This document shows positions 8,396 to 16,401 of a stretch of DNA of 64,000 nt, piece by piece. A model generated the notes under the pieces. That model did no database searches. It saw only the letters and a program-made list of their open reading frames with translations, and had not been told where the DNA came from. The position numbers were made by a program, and so were the translations under genes. This DNA is from Pacificibacter marinus (GTDB taxonomy: Bacteria > Pseudomonadota > Alphaproteobacteria > Rhodobacterales > Rhodobacteraceae). The stretch's first letter is position 1; every line of letters begins with the position of its first letter. Location of the stretch: positions 62,001-126,000 of the forward strand of contig NZ_JAHKPK010000038.1 in NCBI RefSeq assembly GCF_018860665.1, given 5' to 3'.

Positions 8396-9700
8396 ATGTC
8401 AGCCCCCATCACATTCCCACCTTCTCTTTGGGCCGAAACCGCACCCACGCGCATGCCCACTGTGGCATTGGTCGGCACAGTTGAAACTGACACTGTCGTC
8501 ATTGGTGGCGGGTTTTCAGGATTGTCGGCAGCGCTGCATCTCAGCAAAGCGGGTCGTGAAGTCACAGTACTCGAAGGTCAAGCCGTGGGCTGGGGCGCAT
8601 CGGGGCGCAACAACGGCCAAGTGATCCCGACATTGACGGCAGCAGAGCCTGACATGTGGGTTCAGCGCTTTGGTGAGACTGGGCGAAAATTTGCCCAACT
8701 GATAGGTGCGTCAGCTGGGATGTTGTTTGACAAAATCCGTGAAGAAAGGATTGATGCCGAAGCCGAACAAACGGGTTGGTTCCAACCGGCACATTCGGCA
8801 GGACGCACCAAGTTGAGCCTAAATCGTACCAAGGCATGGCAACGTTTTGGTCTTGAGGTGGAATACCTCGATCGCGCGGCAACCTGCGATTTAATGGGCA
8901 CGGATCATTGGTATGGCGGGATGTTGGCCCCCTCTGGCGGGCACATCAATCCGCTGGCTTTGGCCCGTGGTTTGGCAGGGGCAGTCGAGCGCAATGGGGG
9001 TAAAATCTTTGAGCAAACCCGCGTGGACAGCTATACGCATGACGGCACCGACTGGATTGTGAAAACATCAAATGGCACGGTCAAGGCCCGGGCATTGGTT
9101 CTGGCCACGAATGCCTATACCGGCGAATTGGCCCCGCGTTTGGCGCGGCGTCTCGCACAGTCCATCGTACCAGTTTTGTCTTGGCAAATGGCCACAGAGC
9201 CTTTGTCAGATGATCTGCGGGCTGGACTTTTGAAAGGCCGTCAGGCGGTGTCTGACACCCGTGGGGATCTACGTTTTTTTCGCTATGACGCACGCAATCG
9301 TTTGATCACGGGCGGGGCGATATTGGGCGGGGGGGATGTTCGGGCACGGATCGCGCGTAAGGTTGCAGCCAATCTTGCTGACTGCTTTCCACAGCTTGCT
9401 CCCCCGACAATGACCCATGTTTGGTCAGGATATTTATCAATGAACTGGGATCGGTTCCCGCGCGTGCATCAACTTGGGCCAAACGGATGGGCATGGATCG
9501 GATGCAACGGACGTGGTGTTGCGCTTGGCAATGCTTTGGGGCGTGAAATTGCCCGAGCCATTGATGGTGAAGATCTACGTGATCTGGCGCTGCCCATCAC
9601 CGAGCCGCAGGCCTTACCATTTCATCCTATAGCGCGTCGTATAGCGCCTTTGTATCTCACGTGGTTGCAACGCAAAGACCGCATAGACCCCAAACTCTAA
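8396..9700 (+). CDS. FAD-dependent amine/amino-acid oxidase (DAO superfamily)
   Basis: This 434-residue flavoenzyme has the N-terminal Rossmann FAD site VVIGGGFSGLSAALHLSKAG near residue 33, a GWGASGRNNGQV block near 66, and a C-terminal YLSMNWDRFPRVHQLG ... GCNGRGVALGNALGREIA closure. This layout matches PuuB (gamma-glutamylputrescine oxidase) and DadA-like enzymes, which oxidise an amine or D-amino acid to an imine or keto product. The start gives a roughly 30-residue leader before the FAD site, as in PuuB. It is the first gene of a three-gene run with an ATC-hydrolase-like gene and an M20 amidohydrolase, diverging from lrp. The substrate is not evident from sequence. Confidence 0.75.
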   Translation: MSAPITFPPSLWAETAPTRMPTVALVGTVETDTVVIGGGFSGLSAALHLSKAGREVTVLEGQAVGWGASGRNNGQVIPTLTAAEPDMWVQRFGETGRKFAQLIGASAGMLFDKIREERIDAEAEQTGWFQPAHSAGRTKLSLNRTKAWQRFGLEVEYLDRAATCDLMGTDHWYGGMLAPSGGHINPLALARGLAGAVERNGGKIFEQTRVDSYTHDGTDWIVKTSNGTVKARALVLATNAYTGELAPRLARRLAQSIVPVLSWQMATEPLSDDLRAGLLKGRQAVSDTRGDLRFFRYDARNRLITGGAILGGGDVRARIARKVAANLADCFPQLAPPTMTHVWSGYLSMNWDRFPRVHQLGPNGWAWIGCNGRGVALGNALGREIARAIDGEDLRDLALPITEPQALPFHPIARRIAPLYLTWLQRKDRIDPKL

Positions 9701-9713
9701 GAAAGGCCAGTCC

Positions 9714-10181
9714 ATGAAAGACCTACCCATTTTAGAACGTCGCCGCATCGAAGCAATGATCCTCAAGCACGTGCTAGATGTGATCACCGAGCGCTCAGGG
9801 CGTGCAGAAGCCGAAGCCGTGATTGGCGATGCCTGTTCGCGCTCAGCCATCGAGCAGGGAAAAGCACTGGCAGCTGATCTTGGCCATGCGCCGGATTTGT
9901 CAGATTTCGCAGCCATATTGCCCAATTGGACCAAAGAGGACGCTCTAGAGTTAGACGTTTTGGTCACTGAGCCAGACAAGATGGAGTTTAACGTCACGCG
10001 ATGTCGTTATTCTGAGATGTATCAAGAGATGGGGCTCGGCGACATCGGGCATCTGCTGTCGTGTAACCGCGACGGGGATTTTTGTATTGGGTACAATCCA
10101 GATATTGAATTGACCCGCACGCAAACCTTGATGACTGGCGCGAGCCATTGTGATTTTCGCTACAAACTAAAGAAAGATTGA
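9714..10181 (+). CDS. ATC-hydrolase family protein, second paralogue
   Basis: A 155-residue protein related by family pattern to the one at 2580. It contains VTRCRYSEMYQEMGLGDIG near residues 95-113, a LSCNRDGDFCIGYNP block and a terminal TRTQTLMTGASHCDFRYK segment with a late Cys-Asp. This is the pattern I associate with L-2-amino-thiazoline-4-carboxylic acid hydrolase homologues. It is only distantly similar to the 2580 product, so the two are probably not interchangeable. It begins 13 bases after the oxidase and ends 3 bases before the amidohydrolase gene, so co-translation is likely. Ring opening of a heterocyclic or cyclic amidine compound followed by amide cleavage is a plausible sequence of steps. 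Confidence 0.6.
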   Translation: MKDLPILERRRIEAMILKHVLDVITERSGRAEAEAVIGDACSRSAIEQGKALAADLGHAPDLSDFAAILPNWTKEDALELDVLVTEPDKMEFNVTRCRYSEMYQEMGLGDIGHLLSCNRDGDFCIGYNPDIELTRTQTLMTGASHCDFRYKLKKD

Positions 10182-10184
10182 GAC

Positions 10185-11360
10185 ATGGCCATTGGAAATT
10201 GGGTGTCACGTAACATCGATGAGCTTATCGCATTTCGTCGAGATCTGCATGAAAACCCCGAGCTGCTGTATGAGGTGCATCGCACCGCTGGCAAGGTGGC
10301 AGACGCGTTGCGCGCCGCAGGTGTAGATGAGGTTGTTGAAGGGCTGGGCAAAACTGGCGTTGTCGGTGTGATCCACGGTCAAAGCAACACATCTGGTCGC
10401 ATGATCGGTTTGCGCGCAGACATGGATGCCTTGCCAATCATAGAATCTACCGGGCTGGACTACACGTCAAAGTCACCCGGAAAAATGCACGCATGCGGCC
10501 ACGATGGACACACGACCATGCTGTTGGGTGCGGCCAAGTATTTAGCCGAAACTCGCGTTTTTGATGGCACTGTGATTGTTATTTTTCAACCCGCAGAAGA
10601 GGGCGGTGCAGGCGCACAGGCGATGATCGAAGATGGGCTGTTCGACCGTTGGCCCTGTGATGAAGTCTACGGCATGCACAATATGCCGAACTTGCCGCTA
10701 GGCCATTTCACCACAGCAGTTGGGCCCAATATGGGGGCCGTGGATATGCTCGATATCACCATTACGGGCAAAGGGGGGCATGCTGCGGCACCACAAACGG
10801 CCATCGACCCTTTCCCTGCTTTGGCAGGGATTATTCAGGCCATTCATGGGATGAGTGCGCGCAGCGTGGACCCGTTTGAAGCCCACGTCGTCTCGCTTTG
10901 TGCCATTGAAGGCGGGAATGCGTACAATGTCATTCCACAAGATCTCACCCTTAAAGGCACAGTGCGAACTATGAACGAAACTGTGCGGGATCATGTTGAA
11001 AAACGTCTGCAAGATATCGTTTCAAGCATCGCCAGCGGGCATGACTGCGTCGGCGCATTGACTTATACACGCAGCTATCCTGTACTCGTCAACCATGAGG
11101 CAGAAACCCATTTTGCAGTTGCAGCCGCTGGTACGGTCGCGGGTGCCGACAATGTTTCACTGGATATGACGCCGACGTTGGGTGGTGAAGATTTTGCTTT
11201 TATGCTGAATAAAGTCCCAGGTTGCATGATCAATATCGGTAATGGACCTTCCGCCAATTTGCACCACCCTGAGTATAATTTTAACGACGATGCGATTGGA
11301 TGGGGCAGTTCCTATTGGGTGACTTTGGTCCATCAACGATTGGCAGCAACCGAAATTTAA
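10185..11360 (+). CDS. M20D amidohydrolase (hippurate/IAA-amino acid hydrolase-like)
   Basis: The 391-residue metallopeptidase-fold enzyme shows LRADMDALPIIE (residue about 80), HACGHDGHTTMLLGAAKYL (metal-binding Cys-His-His), FQPAEEGGAGAQAMIEDGLF (catalytic and metal Glu pair), an intervening dimerisation domain, and GGEDFAFML near the C-terminus. These match the M20D subfamily, which cleaves N-acyl amino acids such as hippurate and can also act on carbamoyl- or amide-type bonds. It closes the oxidase-ATC-amidohydrolase run and probably releases the free amino acid for the desulfurase-like enzyme or general metabolism. That ordering is inference. Confidence 0.8.
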   Translation: MAIGNWVSRNIDELIAFRRDLHENPELLYEVHRTAGKVADALRAAGVDEVVEGLGKTGVVGVIHGQSNTSGRMIGLRADMDALPIIESTGLDYTSKSPGKMHACGHDGHTTMLLGAAKYLAETRVFDGTVIVIFQPAEEGGAGAQAMIEDGLFDRWPCDEVYGMHNMPNLPLGHFTTAVGPNMGAVDMLDITITGKGGHAAAPQTAIDPFPALAGIIQAIHGMSARSVDPFEAHVVSLCAIEGGNAYNVIPQDLTLKGTVRTMNETVRDHVEKRLQDIVSSIASGHDCVGALTYTRSYPVLVNHEAETHFAVAAAGTVAGADNVSLDMTPTLGGEDFAFMLNKVPGCMINIGNGPSANLHHPEYNFNDDAIGWGSSYWVTLVHQRLAATEI

Positions 11361-11943
11361 AGTCATAAATGTCCTTGCTTTGGTGTCATGTACCACCTGT
11401 TTTGTCCGCGTATAAGCATTATCCATAATCTCAGCGCGACTACCTTTTTATCAGGCTTTATGCATTTGCTGCGGTGCAGAGATGACTTGAGCCAGTTTGC
11501 GGAGGTTTTGGACGGTTGCAACGTGAAGCAATTCGTTAATGGCACCATTCGGACCGCGCAGTTGCGGTCGACCCAGCCCAAGAATGCGTTAAGAGACCAT
11601 TTGCTCTGGCATGTCCTGAAATAATCTTTTGGAGGGGGCGCTTGCGTGTTCCGACTTGATTTGAGTGGTCCGGTTTTGCCGTAAAGCAATCGCCACGGGT
11701 TTGTCTGGAAACCCTAACACTTGGCACCACTACGTTGGCCCCAAAGCCTATATAGTTTGTCTAGATGAAGTTGATCATCATACCGGATGCATCGCCGACC
11801 TTCATTAATAGGATGCGGTTATATTCTGGCACAGTGAGGTCAAAGCTTTGGATTAATGCTGTCAATGTGGATGGGCTGTGTCATGGTTGTGTGGATGTGA
11901 ACGGCGTCCAAATCCATGTGGTCACAACAACGTGACCGATATC
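11361..11943. other. Intergenic stretch holding a transposase fossil
   Basis: Apart from the transposase scrap annotated separately at 11451-11588, no coding sequence is convincing here. The stretch from about 11640 to 11930 shows no recognisable gene or structure. It marks a join between the amino-acid catabolic region and the TetR-controlled detoxification operon. Confidence 0.4.
11451..11588 (-). pseudogene. Transposase C-terminal fossil (IS1182/IS5-type DDE)
   Basis: Reading leftward, a frame between two stops encodes GLGRPQLRGPNGAINE followed by LLHVATVQNLRKLAQVIS. It resembles the end of DDE transposases of the IS1182/IS5 type (GLRRxRLRGxxGA... LAATAQNLRKLA). The rest of the transposase is missing and a stop precedes the block, so it is not functional. 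The family assignment is by pattern only. Confidence 0.5.
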
Positions 11944-11964
11944 CACTAGACGACTGGTCTAGTG
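11944..11964. promoter_or_regulatory. Inverted-repeat operator of the TetR repressor
   Basis: CACTAGAC-GACTG-GTCTAGTG is a perfect inverted repeat (8-base arms, 5-base spacer) ending 17 bases before the TetR gene start. The TAGAC...GTCTA core is like the box described for E. coli NemR. It very probably autoregulates the repressor and, if transcription continues, the yqhD-curA-DJ-1 genes. Confidence 0.75.
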
Positions 11965-11981
11965 ACCCCCACATACACTCC

Positions 11982-12572
11982 ATGACAGAGCAAACAACAG
12001 ACACAAAAAACAAAATCCTAGCAGTTGGTCGCAGGCTAACGGCCCAACATGGCTATAGCCGCGTGGGTTTGAATGAATTGCTGAAGGCAGCAGACGTTCC
12101 CAAGGGGTCTTTCTATCATTACTTTTCATCGAAAGATGCATATGGCTGCGCCTTGCTGGAAGACTTCGTTGCTAAATATAATGACAGTTTGAGCGCGACT
12201 TTGAACGATCCGTCGCGCAACGCGCATGATCGATTTTTTGCATATTTTGAAGGGTGGAAAGTTAAGCAAACCGCCCCTGACTTCCAAGACCGTTGTTTGG
12301 TCGTCAAGCTTTCGGCAGAGGTCACCGACCTCTCCGCATCCATGAGCGCTATTTTGAAACGTGGTGTGGACGACATTGTCAAAAGCCTAACAAAAACCTT
12401 GGATGAGGGCATTTCCGAAGGCTCAATTGCTCCCCTAAAAGACACCACAGAAGTGGCCCAATCCATTTACCATCAATGGTTGGGCGCAAGTCTCGTGGCT
12501 GGGCTGTCAGGGGATGATAAGGCGTTACGGGCAGCTATGAAAGCCACTGAACAGACCATTTTAACAGCGTAA
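11982..12572 (+). CDS. nemR: TetR/NemR-like repressor of reactive-electrophile defence
   Basis: The 196-residue regulator has a TetR N-terminal helix-turn-helix (KILAVGRRLTAQHGYSRVGLNELLKAADVPKGSFYHYF). Its C-terminal domain contains DRCLVVKLSAEV, where Cys105 lines up with the electrophile-sensing Cys106 of NemR. The start at 11982 is chosen because the longer frame would run through the palindromic operator and lacks a ribosome site. The genes that follow in the same direction encode aldehyde, enal and glyoxal detoxification enzymes, matching the NemR regulon theme. The symbol is by analogy; AcuR-like acrylate sensors share this architecture and are an alternative. Confidence 0.75.
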   Translation: MTEQTTDTKNKILAVGRRLTAQHGYSRVGLNELLKAADVPKGSFYHYFSSKDAYGCALLEDFVAKYNDSLSATLNDPSRNAHDRFFAYFEGWKVKQTAPDFQDRCLVVKLSAEVTDLSASMSAILKRGVDDIVKSLTKTLDEGISEGSIAPLKDTTEVAQSIYHQWLGASLVAGLSGDDKALRAAMKATEQTILTA

Positions 12573-12648
12573 CTCACCAATTTCCGTCTCTGCCGCATAT
12601 AAAAATTTTGATGCGTGCTTGCGTGTTACAACACAAGGATACTGATCC

Positions 12649-13806
12649 ATGAACAATTTTGATTTTCACAACCCAACTCATATTCTGTTTGGTAAAGGCC
12701 GCATTGCAGATTTGAGCGCGCAAGTCCCAGTCAAGGCCAAGGTTCTCATCCTTTATGGCGGGGGCAGTGCTGAGCGCACAGGAGTATTGGGCCAAGTTCG
12801 CAGCGCACTTGGTGATCGTGACGTCGTTGAGTTTGGGGGAATTGAACCAAACCCGCGCTTTGCAACTGCTCTCAAAGCTGTAGATTTGATTACTGAAACG
12901 GGCGTTACCTATTTGCTCGCCGTCGGCGGCGGATCGGTCATTGATGCCACCAAATTTATCGCAGCAGCGGCAAAATTCGAAGGCGATCCATGGGACATTC
13001 TCACATCGCGCGGCGCAGTTGTAAAAGACGCCATGCCGTTTGGCACAGTGTTGACTCTGCCTGCCACAGCATCGGAAATGAATTCTGGTTCGGTGATCAC
13101 TCATGCTGATAAAGGCGCCAAGCTGCCGTTCCGCAGCCCGCATTGCTATCCAAAGTTTTCGATCCTTGATCCAGAATTGACCTACACCTTGCCCTCACGT
13201 CAGATTGCCAATGGTGTGGCGGATGCCTTTGTTCATATCATCGAACAATATCTTACCTATCCGGTCAATTCCCCGGTTCAGGACGGGTTTTCCGAAACGC
13301 TTTTGCGCACCTTGATCGACCTTGGTCCCAAAGCTCTTGAAGCACCCGAGGACTACGACATTCGGGCCAATTTAATGTGGACAGCAACGCTGGCGTTGAA
13401 CGGGTTGATTGGTGCAGGCGTGCCCCAAGATTGGGCAAGCCATATGATTGGCCATGAAATTACTGCGTTCAACGATACAGATCATGCGCGCACTTTGGCT
13501 GTTGTTCTGCCTGCCTTGATGAACGATCAACGCGAGACGAAGCGCGAAAAGCTGCTAAAGTTTGCAGCCAACGTTTGGGGCATTCATGACGGCGATGAAG
13601 ATGCACGTATTGATGCCGGTATCAAAGCCACTGTCGACTTTTTCCATCTCCTTGGGATCAAGACCCGCCTGAGCGATTACAATGTCACCGCCTCAGACAT
13701 CGACACCATCATTGGCGCGTTGACCGATCATGGCATGACCGCCCTTGGCGAACATGGCGCGATCACCCCAAAAGACGCCCGACGCATTTTAGAAACAGCG
13801 CTATAG
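12649..13806 (+). CDS. yqhD: Iron/zinc-dependent NADPH aldehyde reductase, YqhD-like
   Basis: The 385-residue protein starts MNNFDFHNPTHILFGKG, the typical N-terminus of YqhD, and contains the NADPH site YGGGSAERTG and the VGGGSVIDATKF loop. The metal-binding residues sit in GVADAFVHIIEQY (Asp, His) and WASHMIGHEITAF (two His). YqhD reduces short aldehydes, acrolein, methylglyoxal and lipid peroxidation products to alcohols using NADPH. It lies 76 bases downstream of the TetR gene and 12 bases before the curA-like gene, so it is part of a detoxification operon. Confidence 0.85.
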   Translation: MNNFDFHNPTHILFGKGRIADLSAQVPVKAKVLILYGGGSAERTGVLGQVRSALGDRDVVEFGGIEPNPRFATALKAVDLITETGVTYLLAVGGGSVIDATKFIAAAAKFEGDPWDILTSRGAVVKDAMPFGTVLTLPATASEMNSGSVITHADKGAKLPFRSPHCYPKFSILDPELTYTLPSRQIANGVADAFVHIIEQYLTYPVNSPVQDGFSETLLRTLIDLGPKALEAPEDYDIRANLMWTATLALNGLIGAGVPQDWASHMIGHEITAFNDTDHARTLAVVLPALMNDQRETKREKLLKFAANVWGIHDGDEDARIDAGIKATVDFFHLLGIKTRLSDYNVTASDIDTIIGALTDHGMTALGEHGAITPKDARRILETAL

Positions 13807-13818
13807 GAAACCCAGAAC

Positions 13819-14853
13819 ATGACACAAAACACATCTATAAACCGCCAAATCGTCCTTGCCGAACGCCCCAAAGGTGAGCCAACAAAAGACACGTTAAAAT
13901 TGGTCGAAGCAAAGGTGCCCACAGCTGGCGCAGGCGAGATGGTGCTGCGCACTGAATACCTGTCGCTTGACCCTTACATGCGTGGTCGTATGAGCGACGC
14001 TCCATCCTATGCGGCTCCCGTTGAAATCGACGGCGTCATGGTCGGCGGCACTGTCGCGACCGTTGTGACATCAAATATTGAGGGTTTTGACGTTGGTGAC
14101 TTCGTTCTAAGTTTTAGCGGCTGGCAAGATTACGCGGTGTCTGATGGGACGGGCGTGACCAACCTAGGAAAATCGCCTGCGCATCCGTCTTGGGCACTTG
14201 GGATCATGGGTATGCCGGGCTTTACCGCTTGGGCAGGGTTGACCAAAATTGGAACGCCGAAAGCGGGGGAGACTATCGTGGTGGCGGCAGCAACAGGGCC
14301 AGTTGGGGCAACCGTTGGTCAGATCGGTAAAATCTTAGGGTGCCGTGTTGTAGGTGTCGCTGGCGGAGCAGAGAAATGCGCATATGCCGTAGATGAGCTT
14401 GGATTTGATGCCTGTATCGATCACAAGGCTGACGACTTTGCCGAGCAGCTTGCGAAAGCCAGCCCTGATGGGATCGATGTTTACTTTGAAAATGTTGGTG
14501 GCAAGGTTTTGGATGCAGTCATTCCCCTTTTGAACCCGAACGCACGGATGCCTGTATGTGGTCTGGTCTCGCAATACAACGCTACCGAATTGCCCTCTGG
14601 TCCTGATCGTATGAACTGGCTTATGGGACAAATTTTGCGCAAGAAAGTCAAAGTCCAAGGGTTTATTATCTTTGACGATTTCGGCCATCTGTACCCTGAG
14701 TTTGCGAAAGAGATGGGCGCATGGGTCGAGACTGGAAAGGTCAAATACCGTGAAGAGATGATCGATGGTTTGGAAAATGCACCAGAGGCTTTCATCGGCC
14801 TATTGAACGGCGATAACTTTGGAAAACGCGTGATCCGCGTTTCTGAAAAATAA
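13819..14853 (+). CDS. curA: NADPH-dependent enone/curcumin reductase-like (MDR family)
   Basis: The 344-residue protein is a medium-chain reductase without zinc ligands. It shows LSLDPYMRGRMSDAPSYA near residue 50, the MPGFTAWAGLTKIG segment, the VVAAATGPVGATVGQIGKILGC nucleotide-binding fold and a C-terminal FGKRVIRVSE. These fit the CurA/leukotriene B4 12-hydroxydehydrogenase group, which reduces alpha,beta-unsaturated ketones and aldehydes. It is placed between the YqhD-like and DJ-1-like genes, consistent with removal of reactive enals and enones. Confidence 0.85.
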   Translation: MTQNTSINRQIVLAERPKGEPTKDTLKLVEAKVPTAGAGEMVLRTEYLSLDPYMRGRMSDAPSYAAPVEIDGVMVGGTVATVVTSNIEGFDVGDFVLSFSGWQDYAVSDGTGVTNLGKSPAHPSWALGIMGMPGFTAWAGLTKIGTPKAGETIVVAAATGPVGATVGQIGKILGCRVVGVAGGAEKCAYAVDELGFDACIDHKADDFAEQLAKASPDGIDVYFENVGGKVLDAVIPLLNPNARMPVCGLVSQYNATELPSGPDRMNWLMGQILRKKVKVQGFIIFDDFGHLYPEFAKEMGAWVETGKVKYREEMIDGLENAPEAFIGLLNGDNFGKRVIRVSEK

Positions 14854-14885
14854 GCCGAATTGCGCAAAATCAAAGGATTACACAC

Positions 14886-15563
14886 ATGAAAATTCTCATG
14901 GTGCTCACATCTCACGACCAACTGGGTGATACAGGTAACAAAACGGGGTTTTGGCTTGAAGAATTCGCCGCACCTTATTTTGTCTTCAGAGATGCAGGGG
15001 CCGAGATCACGCTTACCTCCCCCAAAGGGGGGCAGCCACCTATTGATCCAGCCAGCGATGCACCTGAGTCACAAACGGACGATACGCGCCGATTCAAAAA
15101 CGACATCGAAGCTCAAAGGTATCTCGCAACTACACTTAAGTTGTCAGATGTCTCAGAAGCTGGGTTCGATGCAATCTTTTATCCCGGAGGGCATGGTCCC
15201 CTTTGGGATTTGGCCGAAAATGACGATAGCAAGCGCTTGATCGAAGCCTTCGCTGCCGCGGATCGCCCAGTGGGTGCAGTCTGCCACGCACCTGCCGTGT
15301 TCCGTCACACAGTTGGTGCGGATGGAAAGCCATTGGTCGCGGGGCGCCGCGTCACAGGGTTTTCAAACACTGAGGAAGCCGCTGCAGGCCTCACAGATGT
15401 TGTGCCGTTTTTGGTTGAGGATCTGCTCAAATCCAATGGGGGGCTGTTTGAAAAAGGCGACGACTGGGCCAGCTTTGTGCGCCGAGATGGCAAGCTGGTG
15501 ACAGGGCAAAACCCAGCATCATCCGCAGAAGCTGCAAAACAGCTCCTCGATTTGCTGAGTTAA
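14886..15563 (+). CDS. DJ-1/PfpI family protein (glyoxalase III/Hsp31-like)
   Basis: The 225-residue protein contains the DJ-1/PfpI nucleophile elbow AVCHAPA (Cys133-His134), the acidic partner in GFWLEEFAAPY (Glu25/26) and the FYPGGHGPLWDLA turn. This set matches the Hsp31/glyoxalase III-type enzymes that turn methylglyoxal to lactate without glutathione or deglycate proteins. It ends the operon and is followed by a hairpin. Size and motifs are closer to the Hsp31-like GATase1 proteins than to tiny YajL. Confidence 0.8.
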   Translation: MKILMVLTSHDQLGDTGNKTGFWLEEFAAPYFVFRDAGAEITLTSPKGGQPPIDPASDAPESQTDDTRRFKNDIEAQRYLATTLKLSDVSEAGFDAIFYPGGHGPLWDLAENDDSKRLIEAFAAADRPVGAVCHAPAVFRHTVGADGKPLVAGRRVTGFSNTEEAAAGLTDVVPFLVEDLLKSNGGLFEKGDDWASFVRRDGKLVTGQNPASSAEAAKQLLDLLS

Positions 15564-15578
15564 AACCTTACCTTTAAG

Positions 15579-15604
15579 CTCGTGGCGAGCAGGCTCGTCA
15601 CGAG
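15579..15604 (+). terminator. Hairpin after the detoxification operon
   Basis: Inverted repeat CTCGTGGCGAG - CAGG - CTCGTCACGAG (11-base arms with one mismatch) located 15 bases after the DJ-1 gene. The following bases are only weakly T-rich. It is the likely end of the operon. Confidence 0.5.
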
Positions 15605-16131
15605 ACTTTGGGCCGCAAGTGCTTTGAATTTTTCTTAGACAACCAAGGTCTATCTATTTCGCTTTTTGAGTGTCGTGATGTTAATCCGTGAGAGGTAGAC
15701 CAGCTTACAAAAAATTTATCATGCAAGCTGGCCTGCTATGTTACTCTGTCTCTCTTAACCGAGGTCTTGCGTGCCATCACTGTCGGTGTCGTCGAAATCA
15801 AAAAAAACATGTATGTGCTCTGACCAAAGGAATGTGGAGCAATATGAAGGGCTGAAACATGTGTCTAAGTTTAACAATGTTTCCAGATGACTGATCGCCG
15901 AAGATGTTTTGGAAGTCCTTGAGGGCAATTCCATTTACTTATTCGGTAAGACAGGGTTTCGGCAACCCTATACAAAGGCAAGTATTTATCAAGCCGAGCT
16001 CCCGCAACCAACAGTCCGTTGGAATTTTGTGCTACACTTGTATGTCCGGGGTTTGTAGTTAGTGCATTGTTATTAAAATGATTATAACTAATATCGGGTA
16101 ATTTTTGGGCCGACTATTTCTCCGCCATTAT
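15605..16131. other. Non-coding stretch without recognised features
   Basis: No open frame resembles a known protein. The sequence is of lower GC than its neighbours, which fits decayed DNA or an old insertion between two operons. Confidence 0.35.
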
Positions 16132-16165
16132 ATTTCACGCGTAAATTTTTATTTTCGCGTGAAAT
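16132..16165. repeat. Perfect inverted repeat with AT-rich loop
   Basis: ATTTCACGCG and CGCGTGAAAT form a perfect 10-base stem around a 14-base loop of A/T. It lies directly after the stop of a small minus-strand frame (16165-16278), which is where a terminator would sit. Confidence 0.55.
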
Positions 16166-16278
16166 CAATGGTTTAAATGTGACTTGGTCTGAGCCCCTTT
16201 TTTGCCTCCCTTAATTTTCTGGATCTGTCGCAGGATGTCATGGCGCGCTTCGGTGTGTCCCATGGCGGCACGGGGCAT
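16165..16278 (-). CDS. Small basic ORF of 37 residues, doubtful
   Basis: A minus-strand ATG frame encodes a 37-residue basic peptide containing ARHDILRQIQKIKGGKK and ending HLNH. A perfect hairpin follows its stop, as behind a true gene. There is no good ribosome site and no recognised family, and the frame is closed just upstream. It may be the remaining tail of a deleted gene rather than a working small protein. Confidence 0.2.
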   Translation of the reverse strand: MPRAAMGHTEARHDILRQIQKIKGGKKGAQTKSHLNH

Positions 16279-16401
16279 GAAAATGCTAGATCAACAAGGT
16301 GAAGCGATCACCAAGTGGGGGTGCTCATCTTTTTACAGATAGGCGGATTTGCCATGTGGATATTTCCATGTGATCGCCAGTCGGTTTCGTAAGACCTCGG
16401 A

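Noticed and set aside
12574-13143. Minus-strand frame with many Cys in front of yqhD
   Set aside because: It overlaps the start of a certain YqhD-like gene and shows no family.
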